NCBI GenBank assembly: GCA_037440125.1
Contig: JBBIUU010000046.1
Location: 1-22,759, forward strand
Direction of reading: 5' to 3'
Length of the DNA stretch: 22,759 nt
Source of the DNA: JAKAJA01 sp037440125
GTDB lineage: Bacteria > Acidobacteriota > UBA4820 > DSQY01
Shown: positions 1 through 8,117 of the stretch, piece after piece
Numbering within the stretch: the first letter of the stretch is position 1
Layout: the number at the start of each line of letters is the position of its first letter
Made by a program: the position numbers and the translations under genes
The notes under the pieces: model-generated
Database searches by the model: none
What the model saw: the letters and a program-made list of their open reading frames with translations, nothing else
Told to the model about the DNA's origin: nothing

Positions 1-101
1 AAGAAAAATTGCGAAACAAATTCTGGAAATCGGCCTCAAAGGGCGGAGGACCCCCGGGCTACCGGACGCTGGCCCGTGGGCCGAGCCCGCGCGCGCCCGC
101 C

Positions 102-3100
102 TCAGTTCGCCGTGATGCCGACGCTCTGGCTGCTCGTGCCTCCGTGCGTATCGGTGGCGGTGATCTGGACCGTGACGGCGCACGAGGCCTCGGTCTGCGG
201 ACACGCCCTGAGCATGGTGTAGGTCACGGTCACGGGCGTCCCGCTCGCCACGGGCCCCCCCGAGCTGATGTCGAGGACGCCGAGGTCGGTCGGGGTCTGG
301 GTGAGCGTCGCGGTCCAGGAGATGGCATCGCCGGGGTCGCTGTCGATCAGGGTGAAGGTGATGACCGACGGGGTGCCGAGGGTGATCGTCGAGGGGTTGG
401 CGGCGAGGCCGACGATGGCGGGGTCGTGGTTCGCCGTGGCGTGCACGGCGACCTGGCACTGGGCCGTCTGGAGGCCGTCGGTGAGGGTCACCGTCGCGGT
501 GTAGTCCCCGATGGCGGCGTACGGATGGCTGGGGTTCTGCTGCGAGGAGGTGCCTCCGTCGCCGAAGTCCCAGGCGAAGGCGTAGCTCGCGGGGAGGCCC
601 CCCGAGGGCGTCGCGGTGAAGGCCACGGTGAGCGGCGCGACGCCGGTGGTCGGAGTGCCCGAGCAGGCGACCGAGAGGGGTGTGACGAAGAGCACCTGCA
701 GGGTGTGGTCCGCGAGGACGTCCGCGAAATTGTAGCTGGAGGGGTGCCCGACGCTCGCGCCGTCCACGAGCACGTCCCCGACGATGTAGCCCGCCCCGGG
801 GGTGAAGGTGAAATTCTGGCTGCCCGCGTAGGGCACGGTGACCGCCCCCGAGGGGGTGACGGTTCCGGTCCCGCCCGTCACGGAGGCCGTGATCGTGTAG
901 GTGATCGGGGTGGCCGACGTGACGAGGTGCCGGTTCTGGCTCATGACCACCGAACCGCTCGCGGGCACGGCGGACCCGTCGAGAGTCACGGCGAGGTCCT
1001 TGTACCCCGCGAGCAGGCCGTAGGCGTAGCTGACGCTCTGGTCGCACGGGTAGGGGGCCGAGCTCGAGGGGCTCCCCGACGTGCCGGCGCCCAGGTCCAC
1101 CGTGAGGAGGTAGGAGACGGCCGCCGCGGAAACGCTCAGCGAGTGGTTCCCGTCCATGAGGATGGTGCCCGAGGCGGCGGCCGGCATCCCGTCGAGGAAC
1201 ACGGTCAGGGTCTGGTGGCAGGCGTCGGCCAGGGTGTAGGCGTAGTCGACGAGCGTGCCCTGGGGATAGGCCGTCGTGGAGGCGGGCGTGCCGCTCACGC
1301 CCGGGCCCCTCGAGATGGAGAGCAGGAAGGTGGGGATCTCGGAGAAGCTCGCCGAGATGGTGTGGTCGGCGGTGACGTCCGAGAAGGTGTAGACCGCCGG
1401 GGTCCCGACGCTCGCGCCGTCCACCAGGACGCCGGCGATCCGGAAGGAAGGCGCGGGCACGATCGAGTAGCCCTGGCTCCCACCGCACGGCACGGCGGTG
1501 AGCCCTTCCGGNNNNNNNNNNNNNNNNNNNNNNNNNNNNNNNNNNNNNNNNNNNNNNNNNNNNNNNNNNNNNNNNNNNNNNNNNNNNNNNNNNNNNNNNN
1601 NNNNNNNNNNNACGACGCCCACGCTCTCGCCGTCCACGAGCACGTCGGCGATGTAATGGTGGAGCGCCGGCGTGATGGTGTAGGTCTGGGACCCGCCGCA
1701 GGGGACCAGGGTCTTGTCGGGCGGGGAGACGGCGCCCCCGTCGCCGGAGGAGGCGGAGATCAGGTAGGTCCGCCGCTCTGCGGAGACCGCGAGGGCGTGC
1801 GCGCGGTCCATGACGACCGAGCCGGATGCCGGGGCCGGGGCGCCGTCGAGGGTCACGGCGAGGTTCTCGTAGCAGGGGTCCGCGATGGCGTACGCGTAGG
1901 CGACCGCCGTGCCCTCGGGGTAGGCGGCGGTGGCCGCGGGCGTGCCCCCGACGCCGGGGCCCAGGTCCACGACCAGGGTGTGGCTCGGCGTCTGGCTGAA
2001 GGTCGCCGCGATGGTGTGGTCCCCGACCACCACGGTGAAGGCGTAGCTCCCCACGGCACCCACGCTCGCGCCGTCCACCTGCACGTCCTGGATGTGGTAG
2101 CCCGGGTCGGCCGCGATGGTGTAGCTCTGGGAGGCCCCGCAGTTGAGCACCGTCGCACCGGCGGGGCTGATGGTGCCCCCGGCCCCCGCCGTCGCCGTGA
2201 TGGTGAAGGTCCCGAGGGCGGCCGTGACGACGAGCGCGTGGTCGGCGTCCATGGTGACCGTGCCGGAGGCCGGGACGGGGGCGCCGTCGAGCGTCACCGC
2301 GAGGCTGCCGTAGCACGCGGCGGCGGCGTAGGTGTAGGGGACGGTGTCCCCGTGGAGGTGGTCGTAGGTCCCGGCCGCGGGCGTGCCGGAGGCGCCGGCC
2401 CCCACGCTCACCGTGAGCGCGTGGTGCAACCTCGAGGAGACGGTCACCGAGCCGGTGGCGCCGACGACGCCGTGGACCGCGTCGGTGATGACGAGGGACC
2501 AGGGGAAGGTCCCCGCGACGGGGTAGCTGTGCGCCGCGGAGGACCCGGTCCCCGTGCTCCCGTCGCCGAAGTCCCACGCGCAGGCGTAGGGGGGCGTCCC
2601 TCCCGAAGCCGAGCCCGAGAAGCTCACGGCCAGGGGGGCCGTCCCCGAGGCGGGCGAGGCGGAGCCCTCCCCCTCGAGGTCGTAGTCCGCCGGCACGATC
2701 TCCGTGGCCTTCACCACCCCGCCCACCAGGAGGACCGCCTTCGCCTTCACGGCCCCCTTGGCCCGCACGGTTGAGGTCAACAGGGCAGGGATGCCCACCT
2801 CCACATCCTGCTGACCCGGGGCCAGGACCGCCGCCGTGACCGACATCCCCTTCTTCTTGTTCTTCGCGTTGAGGAACTTCACCTTGACCTGGGCGTTCTT
2901 CGCGGAGGCCTTGGGGTTGGTTGCGAGGAGCGAGAGCGCCACGTCCTTCGTGGTGTAGACCTGGGCGGGGCTCCCGGAGAAGGTGATGGCCCAGCCGGAG
3001 GCCTGGGCGCTCGCGGGCTCCGGCAGCAGCGTTGCTTCCGCGTCGGCGGACAGGGGGCCGCCGGCCTCACCGAGGGCGAGATCGAGGACCACCGTCTCGC

Positions 3101-3431
3101 CCAGGGAGAAGGCGGCGAGAGCTCCCGGGTCGACCGTGATGGCCGCCGTGCTGGAGCCCGCGAGGGGTGTCAGCGTGCCCGAAACCGTGCGCCGGACCTG
3201 ATCCTCCTCGTCCGAGAGCGTCAGGGTGTAGGGCAGGGGACCGGCGAGCTCCTGCGGCAGGAGGATCCGGATCGGCGTGGGCTCGAGGGAGCTGAGGTGC
3301 GGCGGCTGGAGAAGTCGCAGCGGCGCGGCACCCTGAGCCACGAGGGCCGGAAGCGCGAGAAGACAGATGAGCAGGGCGATCCGGCGGACCCGATCGGGGA
3401 ACACCACTCCAGCGCGCGACATCTGGCTCAT
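102..3431 (-). CDS. Secreted PKD / InlB-like repeat protein (paralogue A, contains assembly gap)
   Basis: Predicted exported repeat protein of about 1109 residues as assembled. I chose the ATG at 3431, not the in-frame ATG at 3440, because GAGGGG (3440-3445) then lies 8 nt upstream and the start aligns with that of the neighbouring paralogue. Residues 1-35 form a signal peptide. Residues 36-250 are an unrecognised region shared with the paralogue, including a lysine-rich stretch with AKNKKKG. A PKD domain (WDFGDGS) covers about 254-331. InlB-type repeats cover about 335-914, in the order A-B-A-B-gap-B-A-A-B: module A carries LAVTLDG, module B carries PCGGSQ, VDGxSVG and DHTIxAxF. A second PKD domain (WDFGDGG, about 914-1000) and a last beta-rich domain follow. 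These folds are typical of surface adhesins; no catalytic motif is visible. The reading frame stays open on both sides of the 100-N gap, but the true length is unknown. A role as a cell-surface scaffold is inference. Confidence 0.92.
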   Translation of the reverse strand: MSQMSRAGVVFPDRVRRIALLICLLALPALVAQGAAPLRLLQPPHLSSLEPTPIRILLPQELAGPLPYTLTLSDEEDQVRRTVSGTLTPLAGSSTAAITVDPGALAAFSLGETVVLDLALGEAGGPLSADAEATLLPEPASAQASGWAITFSGSPAQVYTTKDVALSLLATNPKASAKNAQVKVKFLNAKNKKKGMSVTAAVLAPGQQDVEVGIPALLTSTVRAKGAVKAKAVLLVGGVVKATEIVPADYDLEGEGSASPASGTAPLAVSFSGSASGGTPPYACAWDFGDGSTGTGSSAAHSYPVAGTFPWSLVITDAVHGVVGATGSVTVSSRLHHALTVSVGAGASGTPAAGTYDHLHGDTVPYTYAAAACYGSLAVTLDGAPVPASGTVTMDADHALVVTAALGTFTITATAGAGGTISPAGATVLNCGASQSYTIAADPGYHIQDVQVDGASVGAVGSYAFTVVVGDHTIAATFSQTPSHTLVVDLGPGVGGTPAATAAYPEGTAVAYAYAIADPCYENLAVTLDGAPAPASGSVVMDRAHALAVSAERRTYLISASSGDGGAVSPPDKTLVPCGGSQTYTITPALHHYIADVLVDGESVGVXXXXXXXXXXXXXXXXXXXXXXXXXXXXXXXXXXPEGLTAVPCGGSQGYSIVPAPSFRIAGVLVDGASVGTPAVYTFSDVTADHTISASFSEIPTFLLSISRGPGVSGTPASTTAYPQGTLVDYAYTLADACHQTLTVFLDGMPAAASGTILMDGNHSLSVSAAAVSYLLTVDLGAGTSGSPSSSAPYPCDQSVSYAYGLLAGYKDLAVTLDGSAVPASGSVVMSQNRHLVTSATPITYTITASVTGGTGTVTPSGAVTVPYAGSQNFTFTPGAGYIVGDVLVDGASVGHPSSYNFADVLADHTLQVLFVTPLSVACSGTPTTGVAPLTVAFTATPSGGLPASYAFAWDFGDGGTSSQQNPSHPYAAIGDYTATVTLTDGLQTAQCQVAVHATANHDPAIVGLAANPSTITLGTPSVITFTLIDSDPGDAISWTATLTQTPTDLGVLDISSGGPVASGTPVTVTYTMLRACPQTEASCAVTVQITATDTHGGTSSQSVGITAN
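680..2430 (-). repeat. InlB-like two-module repeat array of paralogue A
   Basis: Coding tandem repeat of two alternating modules of about 68-78 residues. Module A runs from xLTVSxGxG through YPxGTxVxYxYA to LAVTLDGxPxxASG and MDxxHAL. Module B runs from ITAxAGAGGxISP through VPCGGSQxYTI to VDGxSVGxxxxYTF and DHTIxAxF. Both resemble the divergent InlB B-repeat (Flg_new_2) type. The order is A, B, A, B, gap, B, A, A, B, so there is one A-A doublet and the alternation is not strict. Confidence 0.85.
1512..1611. other. Assembly gap of 100 N inside a coding repeat
   Basis: Exactly 100 N, the usual placeholder for a gap of unknown size. It falls within module B of the InlB-like array of the minus-strand gene, between a VDGESVGV segment and the TAVPCGGSQ segment of the next B module. 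By comparison with the neighbouring paralogue, the missing part is probably the rest of one B module, a whole A module and the start of the next B (roughly 105-110 codons), so the gap may be about three times too short. Confidence 0.97.
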
Positions 3432-3459
3432 GCTATGCACCCCTCAGCGTGTGCTCTTC

Positions 3460-3488
3460 AGCATAGCCTTCGCCCCTGGGGGGTACAA
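3460..3488 (-). promoter_or_regulatory. Predicted sigma70-like promoter of paralogue A
   Basis: On the minus strand, a -35 element TTGTAC (3488-3483), a 17-nt spacer and a -10 element TATGCT (3465-3460). The same arrangement occurs at the same distance upstream of the other paralogue although most of the spacer has diverged, which supports it. The expected 5' UTR is only about 20-25 nt. Confidence 0.6.
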
Positions 3489-3510
3489 GGACGCGTTGCG
3501 CGGGGGCTGC

Positions 3511-3545
3511 GTCGGAGGGGCGCGGAAGGAAAGGGCCCCTCCGAC
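3511..3545 (-). terminator. Perfect 11-bp hairpin after paralogue B
   Basis: GTCGGAGGGGC (3511-3521) and GCCCCTCCGAC (3535-3545) form a perfect 11-bp stem with a 13-nt loop, 4 nt beyond the stop codon of the upstream minus-strand gene. No T-run follows on the minus strand, so it is not a textbook intrinsic terminator. It may stabilise the 3' end, work with Rho, or limit read-through into paralogue A, which has its own promoter. Confidence 0.5.
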
Positions 3546-3549
3546 GGTC

Positions 3550-5691
3550 TCACTGCGGCCGGGCCACCGCAGGCGTGGCTTGACCGACGGGCGTGGCGGA
3601 GGCGGCGAGCGCGTGGTCGCCGTTCATCGTCACCAATCCCGTATGCGGCACGGGCGTGCCGTCGAGGGTCACGACGAGGTTCTCGTAGTCGGTGCCGCTC
3701 AGCGCATAGCCGTACTCGACCACCGTGCCCTGCGGGTGGCCTGCGGTGCCGGAGGGCTTTCCGGCGACACCCGCGGTGAGCGTCGCGGTCAGCGTGTAGC
3801 TGGGGACCGCCAGGAACGTGGCGGCGATGGCGTGGTCGGAGCGCACGTCGGAGAAGGTGTAGGAGGCGACGACCCCGACGCTCACGCCGTCCACGAGGAC
3901 CTCGGCCACGTAGTAACGGAACGAGGGTGTGATGGTGTAGGTCTGGGAACCGCCGCAGGGCACCGAGGTCTTGTCGGGCGGGGAGATGGAGCCACCTGCG
4001 CCGGCCGAAGCGGCGATGAGGAAGGCCTTGAGCGAGGCGTCCGCCGAAAGGGTGTGCGGCCGGTCCATCGTCACGGAGCCCGATGGGGCGACCGGCGAGC
4101 CGTCGAGGGTCACGGCGAGGTTCTCATAGCAGGCATCGTTGAGGGCGTAGGCGTAGGGCACGACCGTGCCCTGAGGGTAGGTGGTCGTGCCGGCGGGCGT
4201 GCCTCCCACGCCGGGGCTCACGCTCACGGTGAGGGTGTGGTTGGGCACCTGGCTGAAGGTCGCGGCGATGGTGTGGTTGGCCACCACGCCCGTGAAGGTG
4301 TAGCTCCCCGCGGCCCCCACGCTCGAGCCGTCCACCCGGACGTCCTGGACGAAGTAGCTCGGATTCGCCGTGATCGTGTACCCCTGCGATCCCCCGCACG
4401 GGACCCCCGAGGCGCCCGCGGGGCTGATGGAGCCTCCTGCGCCCGCCGTGGCGGTGATCGTGAAGGTCTTGAGGGTGGCCGTAACCGAGATCGCGTGGTC
4501 GGCGTCCATGATGAGGGTGCCGGAGGCGGGAACGCCTGCGCCGTCGAGGGTCACCGCGAGGTTCTCGTAGCAGGCGGCCGCCGAGTAGGCGTACGGCACC
4601 GCGTCACCGTGGACGAAGTCGTAGGTCCCGGCCGCGGGCGTGCCGGTGGCGCCCGAGCCCACGCTCACCGTGAGGGTGTGGTGCGGCCGGGGCTCGGCGG
4701 TCACCGAACCGGTGGCGCCCACGAGGCCGTTGACGGCATCGGTGACGACGAGGGACCAGAAGAAGGTCCCGGCGTTCGGATAGGTGTGCACGGGGGAGGG
4801 CCCGGTGCCTGTGCTCCCGTCGCCGAAGTCCCATGCGTAGGTGTAGGGCGGCGTGCCCCCGGAGGCGGACCCTTCGAACGCGGCCGTGAGGGGGACCATC
4901 CCCGAGGTGGGTGAGGCGGACCCCTCGCCCAGCAGGTCGTAGTCCACGGGCACGGTCTCGGTGGCCCTCACGATCCCGCCCACGACGAGGACCGCCTTGG
5001 CGTTCGCGCAGCCCGCGCCCTTCACGGTGGAGGCCAGCACGGCCGCGACGCCGACCTGGCCTTCGTTGGCGCCGGGGTTCAGGGTGGCCGGCACGATGAC
5101 CTGCCCCTTCTTCTTGTTCTTGGCGTCGAGGAACATCACCTTGATCTGGGCGTTCTTGGCGGAGGCCTTGGGGTTGGTCGCGACGAGCGGCAGGGCCGAG
5201 TCCTTCGTCGTGTAGAGCTGCGCGGGGCGCCCCGAGAAGGTGATGGCCCAGCTCGAGGCTTCGGCGCTCGCGGGCTCCGGGAGGAGCGTGGCTTCGGCGC
5301 GGGCCTCGCGGCCCATCCCGCCTCCGTCCACCGCCAGGTCGAGGACGACGGCCTCCCCCAAGGAGAAGGCCGCCAGTTCGGCCGGGTCCAGAAGGAGGGT
5401 CGCGACGCGGGGGTCCGTCCCGGGGAGCAGCGTCCCGCGGACCACGTGCCCGACCTGGTCTCCCTCGTCGGTGAGCGTGAGGGTGTAGGGCAGGGGACCG
5501 GCGAGCTCCTGCGGCAGGAGGACCCGGATCGGCGTGGGCTCGAGGGAGCTCAGGTGAGCGGGCTGGAGGATCCGCAGCGGTGCGGCGCCGTGCGCCACGA
5601 GGGTCGGGAGCACGAACAACGCCAGGAACAGCGCGGGCCAACTGACCCCACCTGAGAACCCTACTCCACGACGCGATATCCGGCGCATCAT
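3550..5691 (-). CDS. Secreted PKD / InlB-like repeat protein (paralogue B)
   Basis: Predicted exported repeat protein of 713 residues. The reading frame extends upstream to 5946, but the start at 5691 (ATGATG, either codon usable) is preferred: AGGGGG lies at 5697-5702, a signal peptide (basic MMRRISRR, hydrophobic core, cleavage near residue 35) follows at once, and the longer form would overlap the divergent gene and its promoter. Residues 36-250 match paralogue A closely (AAPLRILQP, SSLEPTPIR, PQELAGPLPYTLTL, then NPKASAKNAQ and AKNKKKG). A PKD domain (WDFGDGS) covers about 253-333, followed by five InlB-like modules A-B-A-B-A. The protein ends soon after the last A module and lacks the second PKD and final domain of paralogue A, so it is either a natural short form or a 3' truncation. 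Likely product of tandem duplication. No enzymatic motif is seen. Confidence 0.93.
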   Translation of the reverse strand: MMRRISRRGVGFSGGVSWPALFLALFVLPTLVAHGAAPLRILQPAHLSSLEPTPIRVLLPQELAGPLPYTLTLTDEGDQVGHVVRGTLLPGTDPRVATLLLDPAELAAFSLGEAVVLDLAVDGGGMGREARAEATLLPEPASAEASSWAITFSGRPAQLYTTKDSALPLVATNPKASAKNAQIKVMFLDAKNKKKGQVIVPATLNPGANEGQVGVAAVLASTVKGAGCANAKAVLVVGGIVRATETVPVDYDLLGEGSASPTSGMVPLTAAFEGSASGGTPPYTYAWDFGDGSTGTGPSPVHTYPNAGTFFWSLVVTDAVNGLVGATGSVTAEPRPHHTLTVSVGSGATGTPAAGTYDFVHGDAVPYAYSAAACYENLAVTLDGAGVPASGTLIMDADHAISVTATLKTFTITATAGAGGSISPAGASGVPCGGSQGYTITANPSYFVQDVRVDGSSVGAAGSYTFTGVVANHTIAATFSQVPNHTLTVSVSPGVGGTPAGTTTYPQGTVVPYAYALNDACYENLAVTLDGSPVAPSGSVTMDRPHTLSADASLKAFLIAASAGAGGSISPPDKTSVPCGGSQTYTITPSFRYYVAEVLVDGVSVGVVASYTFSDVRSDHAIAATFLAVPSYTLTATLTAGVAGKPSGTAGHPQGTVVEYGYALSGTDYENLVVTLDGTPVPHTGLVTMNGDHALAASATPVGQATPAVARPQ
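3592..4684 (-). repeat. InlB-like two-module repeat array of paralogue B
   Basis: Five coding modules in the order A-B-A-B-A, of the same two types as in the neighbouring gene. The first two A-B pairs align well with those of paralogue A, and the third A module is the best guide to what is missing in that gene's assembly gap. DNA identity between the arrays is high enough by eye to confuse short-read assembly. Confidence 0.85.
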
Positions 5692-5715
5692 CCGCACCCC
5701 CTGGCGTGTGGCTCC

Positions 5716-5744
5716 AGCATAGCCTTGGCGCGACCGCCGCACAA
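5716..5744 (-). promoter_or_regulatory. Predicted sigma70-like promoter of paralogue B
   Basis: On the minus strand, a -35 element TTGTGC (5744-5739), exactly 17 nt, and a -10 element TATGCT (5721-5716). Element sequence, spacing and distance to the start codon match the paralogous promoter at 3460-3488. The string AAGGCTATGCTG is also retained around the -10. Confidence 0.6.
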
Positions 5745-5773
5745 GCCAAGGGCTGCGGGCCCGGGCGACGACA

Positions 5774-5802
5774 TTGAAGAGGAGGGTCGGGAATGATAAG
5801 AT
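5774..5802 (+). promoter_or_regulatory. Possible promoter of the plus-strand Asp-box gene
   Basis: TTGAAG (5774-5779), a 17-nt spacer and TAAGAT (5797-5802), each 4 of 6 to the sigma70 consensus. This would leave a leader of about 110 nt. A perfect TTGACA occurs at 5813-5818 but has no acceptable -10 at the right distance. Weak prediction. Confidence 0.3.
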
Positions 5803-5854
5803 CATCAGGGGTTTGACAGTCACCGCCGACAATCGTTTGGACCGTTGGCTTGGG

Positions 5855-5873
5855 CGGGGGACAAGAACCCCCG
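5855..5873 (+). other. GC hairpin in the leader of the Asp-box gene
   Basis: CGGGGG (5855-5860) pairs with CCCCCG (5868-5873) around a 7-nt loop, about 30 nt before the ribosome-binding site GAAGGAG (5904-5910). It could affect translation or be incidental in GC-rich DNA. Confidence 0.3.
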
Positions 5874-5917
5874 GATGCCATCGGGTGCGACCTCGAAACG
5901 CCTGAAGGAGCCCCAGC

Positions 5918-8086
5918 ATGCACCCTGTCCGCGCAACAGTTGTCATCTTCGCGGGGCTCTTGGTGGCCCTTGCCTCCTCGGCAGGTCAAGACTGCTGGAC
6001 CCCGCTGGGTCCCGAAGGTGCGACGATCAATCAGATCGTGGTGGATCCGGTTCACCCGTCCGTCGTCTACGCGACGACCGAGGGCATTGGCGTCGTCAAA
6101 TCGGTGGATGGGGGGAAGACTTGGCAGCCCAGGAATCAGGGCATCACTACGCTCTTCCTCCGCACCCTTGCACTCGATCCCCTCGACCCGGACATCCTGT
6201 ACGCGGGGGCCGTCAACTACGCTCCCCTCTTCAAGAGCGTCGATGGGGGGGAACACTGGTCACCCACGACGCTGTCCAATTATGACGGGTGGAGTGTGGT
6301 GGCGGATCCCGTGACGGAGGGCACGGTCTATGCCGCGTCGGGAGACTACGTGGCTCGGAGCGCCGACGGGGGCCAGACCTGGCAATGGATTTCTGCTCCG
6401 TTCCACTACTCCGGATCCTCCATCTCGAAGATCGTTCTAGATCCCTCGGATCCCTCAGCCATCTATATTTGTTGGGGCTACAACGGCGTCTACGTGACTC
6501 GAAATAGCGGCGCGAGCTGGACGGCCCTCAATGCCGGCTTGGACCGTACCCTGGTGGAAGACATGGTGCTGGTTCCAGGCTACCCGAGCACCCTGTGGCG
6601 GACCGTCTACGGGAGCACTCCCGGCAGATACGGCGTACTGAAAAGTGTCGATGGTGGAGCGACGTGGGTCGCCACGACCGACGGGATGCCTACGGGGGCT
6701 TGGCAGTACCTCTCGGTGGACCCTGAGAACCCCTCGAGCCTCTACGCGTCGAACCTGACCGAGGGGCTCTTCCACACCCCTGACGGTGGTGCGACCTGGC
6801 AGCTGGTCCGCAACAGCTACCAAGGGGGTTCCGTCCGAGCGTTGGCCGTGGCGCCCTTGAGCCCCGCTGCCGTGTTCGTCGGGACGTACGAGACGGGTCT
6901 TTTCCTGAGTGAGGACGAGGGACACACCTGGCGGGCCTCCAACTCGGGTCTCATCGGGGTGGACATCGGCGCTCTGGTGTCCGACGTTGGGACGCCGACG
7001 ACACTGTATGCGACCAGCCCGACGGGTGCCTTCAAGAGCGAGGATGGTGGCGCTCATTGGTCCTGGATGTCTGTCGCTCCCGACGCCAGATCGATTCAAG
7101 TAATCGCCCAGGATCCCACCTCTCCGAATTCACTTTATGCGGGATCGGATCGTGGGCGCCTCTGGAAGAGTACCGACCGTGGATTGACCTGGGAGGTCCT
7201 GTCCGAAGCGGTTACGGACTTGAGAATTTACACCCTCGCGGTCGATCCCTTCGACTCCCAGACCCTCTACATGGGCGGGTGGGATGGGTTCTACAAGAGC
7301 ACCGACGGCGGTGTGACCTGGGTCAATCTCGGGGCGTCCGGCTCGCCTAGAGGGGTCTACGCCGTCGCCTTCAGCGCGACGACCCGGGGGACCCTCGTCG
7401 TTGCCGACCAGAGCTCGGGACTCTATCGCACGACGGACGGAGGCAGCACTTGGACGCACTTGATCCTGGGCGCCTCCTACAGTGATTCGTACTCGGACCT
7501 CATCGCCGATCGCAGGTCCCCCGGGACGCTCTACTTCTGCAGTTCCAATTTCTTCTACAAGAGCTCGGACCTGGGCACAACGTGGTCCAAGGTTCAGGTG
7601 GGACTAGTTGAAAGCACCGCATTGCGATCCGTCGCGATAGACCCGTCCTACCCCTCGTTCCTCTACACGGCCGGCTGGGGTGGCGTCTTCCGCAGCGTCG
7701 ACGGGGGCGCGACCTGGAATCCCTTGAACAAAGGCCTCGAGGCCGCCACTGTCAATCAGGTGTTGCCCGACCCGGCCACCCCGGGCCGCCTCTACGCCCT
7801 GCCCCAGGCCCAGAGCGTGGTGTCCTACCTTCAGCAGACCCTCGTCACGGACATGAAGAAGTCGGGGAACCCTTTCCGCATCACCGTCGCAGGGCAGCAC
7901 CTTCTCTCAGGCATCCGCGTCTTCATCAACGGCGTCGAATGGACAGGAGTGACGTGGAAGAACGAGGAGAAACTCGTCCTCAAGGGTTCGGGGCTCAAGA
8001 CGGCGGTGAGGAAGTACATCCCCACCGAGTTCCGCTTCGAGAACCCCGACGGGTCCTACGTGGTCCGCACCTGGAGCTGGCCCTGA
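5918..8086 (+). CDS. Secreted Asp-box (BNR/sortilin-type) propeller protein with C-terminal IPT/TIG-like module
   Basis: 722 residues. The ATG at 5918 is supported by GAAGGAG 7 nt upstream and by a signal peptide at residues 1-23. Residues 25-640 hold 13 Asp-box motifs of the form S-x-D-G-G-x-T-W (for example KSVDGGKTW, RTTDGGSTW), each preceded by a hydrophobic strand and often by DPxxPxxLY. This is the pattern of BNR/VPS10/photosystem-stability-factor-like beta-propellers, and 13 motifs suggest two stacked propellers. Sialidase catalytic residues (FRIP motif, arginine triad) are not evident, so a binding or scaffold role is more likely than glycosidase activity. Residues 646-722 form an IPT/TIG-like module (PFRITVAG, FINGVEW, NPDG) ending in TWSWP. 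The gene is convergent with another 13-motif Asp-box gene, 31 nt away. By eye its GC is lower than in the flanking repeat and subtilase genes. Confidence 0.93.
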   Translation: MHPVRATVVIFAGLLVALASSAGQDCWTPLGPEGATINQIVVDPVHPSVVYATTEGIGVVKSVDGGKTWQPRNQGITTLFLRTLALDPLDPDILYAGAVNYAPLFKSVDGGEHWSPTTLSNYDGWSVVADPVTEGTVYAASGDYVARSADGGQTWQWISAPFHYSGSSISKIVLDPSDPSAIYICWGYNGVYVTRNSGASWTALNAGLDRTLVEDMVLVPGYPSTLWRTVYGSTPGRYGVLKSVDGGATWVATTDGMPTGAWQYLSVDPENPSSLYASNLTEGLFHTPDGGATWQLVRNSYQGGSVRALAVAPLSPAAVFVGTYETGLFLSEDEGHTWRASNSGLIGVDIGALVSDVGTPTTLYATSPTGAFKSEDGGAHWSWMSVAPDARSIQVIAQDPTSPNSLYAGSDRGRLWKSTDRGLTWEVLSEAVTDLRIYTLAVDPFDSQTLYMGGWDGFYKSTDGGVTWVNLGASGSPRGVYAVAFSATTRGTLVVADQSSGLYRTTDGGSTWTHLILGASYSDSYSDLIADRRSPGTLYFCSSNFFYKSSDLGTTWSKVQVGLVESTALRSVAIDPSYPSFLYTAGWGGVFRSVDGGATWNPLNKGLEAATVNQVLPDPATPGRLYALPQAQSVVSYLQQTLVTDMKKSGNPFRITVAGQHLLSGIRVFINGVEWTGVTWKNEEKLVLKGSGLKTAVRKYIPTEFRFENPDGSYVVRTWSWP

Positions 8087-8117
8087 GCGGGAGTCTCGCC
8101 TCGGGCTGCAAGCGTTC

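Noticed and set aside
9..2774. Long plus-strand open frame (921 codons) opposite paralogue A
   Set aside because: Arg/Gly/Asp/Val-rich, no domain, no signal; it is the GC-rich antisense shadow of the repeat gene and also runs through the N gap.
680..4684. Regular DNA repetition that could suggest a CRISPR or satellite array
   Set aside because: The periodicity is that of protein modules of about 70 codons in an open frame; there are no short identical repeats with unique spacers.
3367..4914. Plus-strand open frame (515 codons) opposite paralogue B
   Set aside because: Same repetitive low-complexity antisense composition; the minus strand carries recognisable PKD and InlB-like modules with a signal peptide.
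5792..5805. Near-palindrome TGATAAGATCATCA as an operator between divergent genes
   Set aside because: The symmetry is imperfect in the centre, and it occurs once only.
7853..8086. C-terminal module as a type IX (Por) sorting domain, PEP-CTERM or LPxTG anchor
   Set aside because: No LPxTG or PEP motif and no C-terminal membrane helix with basic tail; the residue pattern fits IPT/TIG rather than the type IX CTD.
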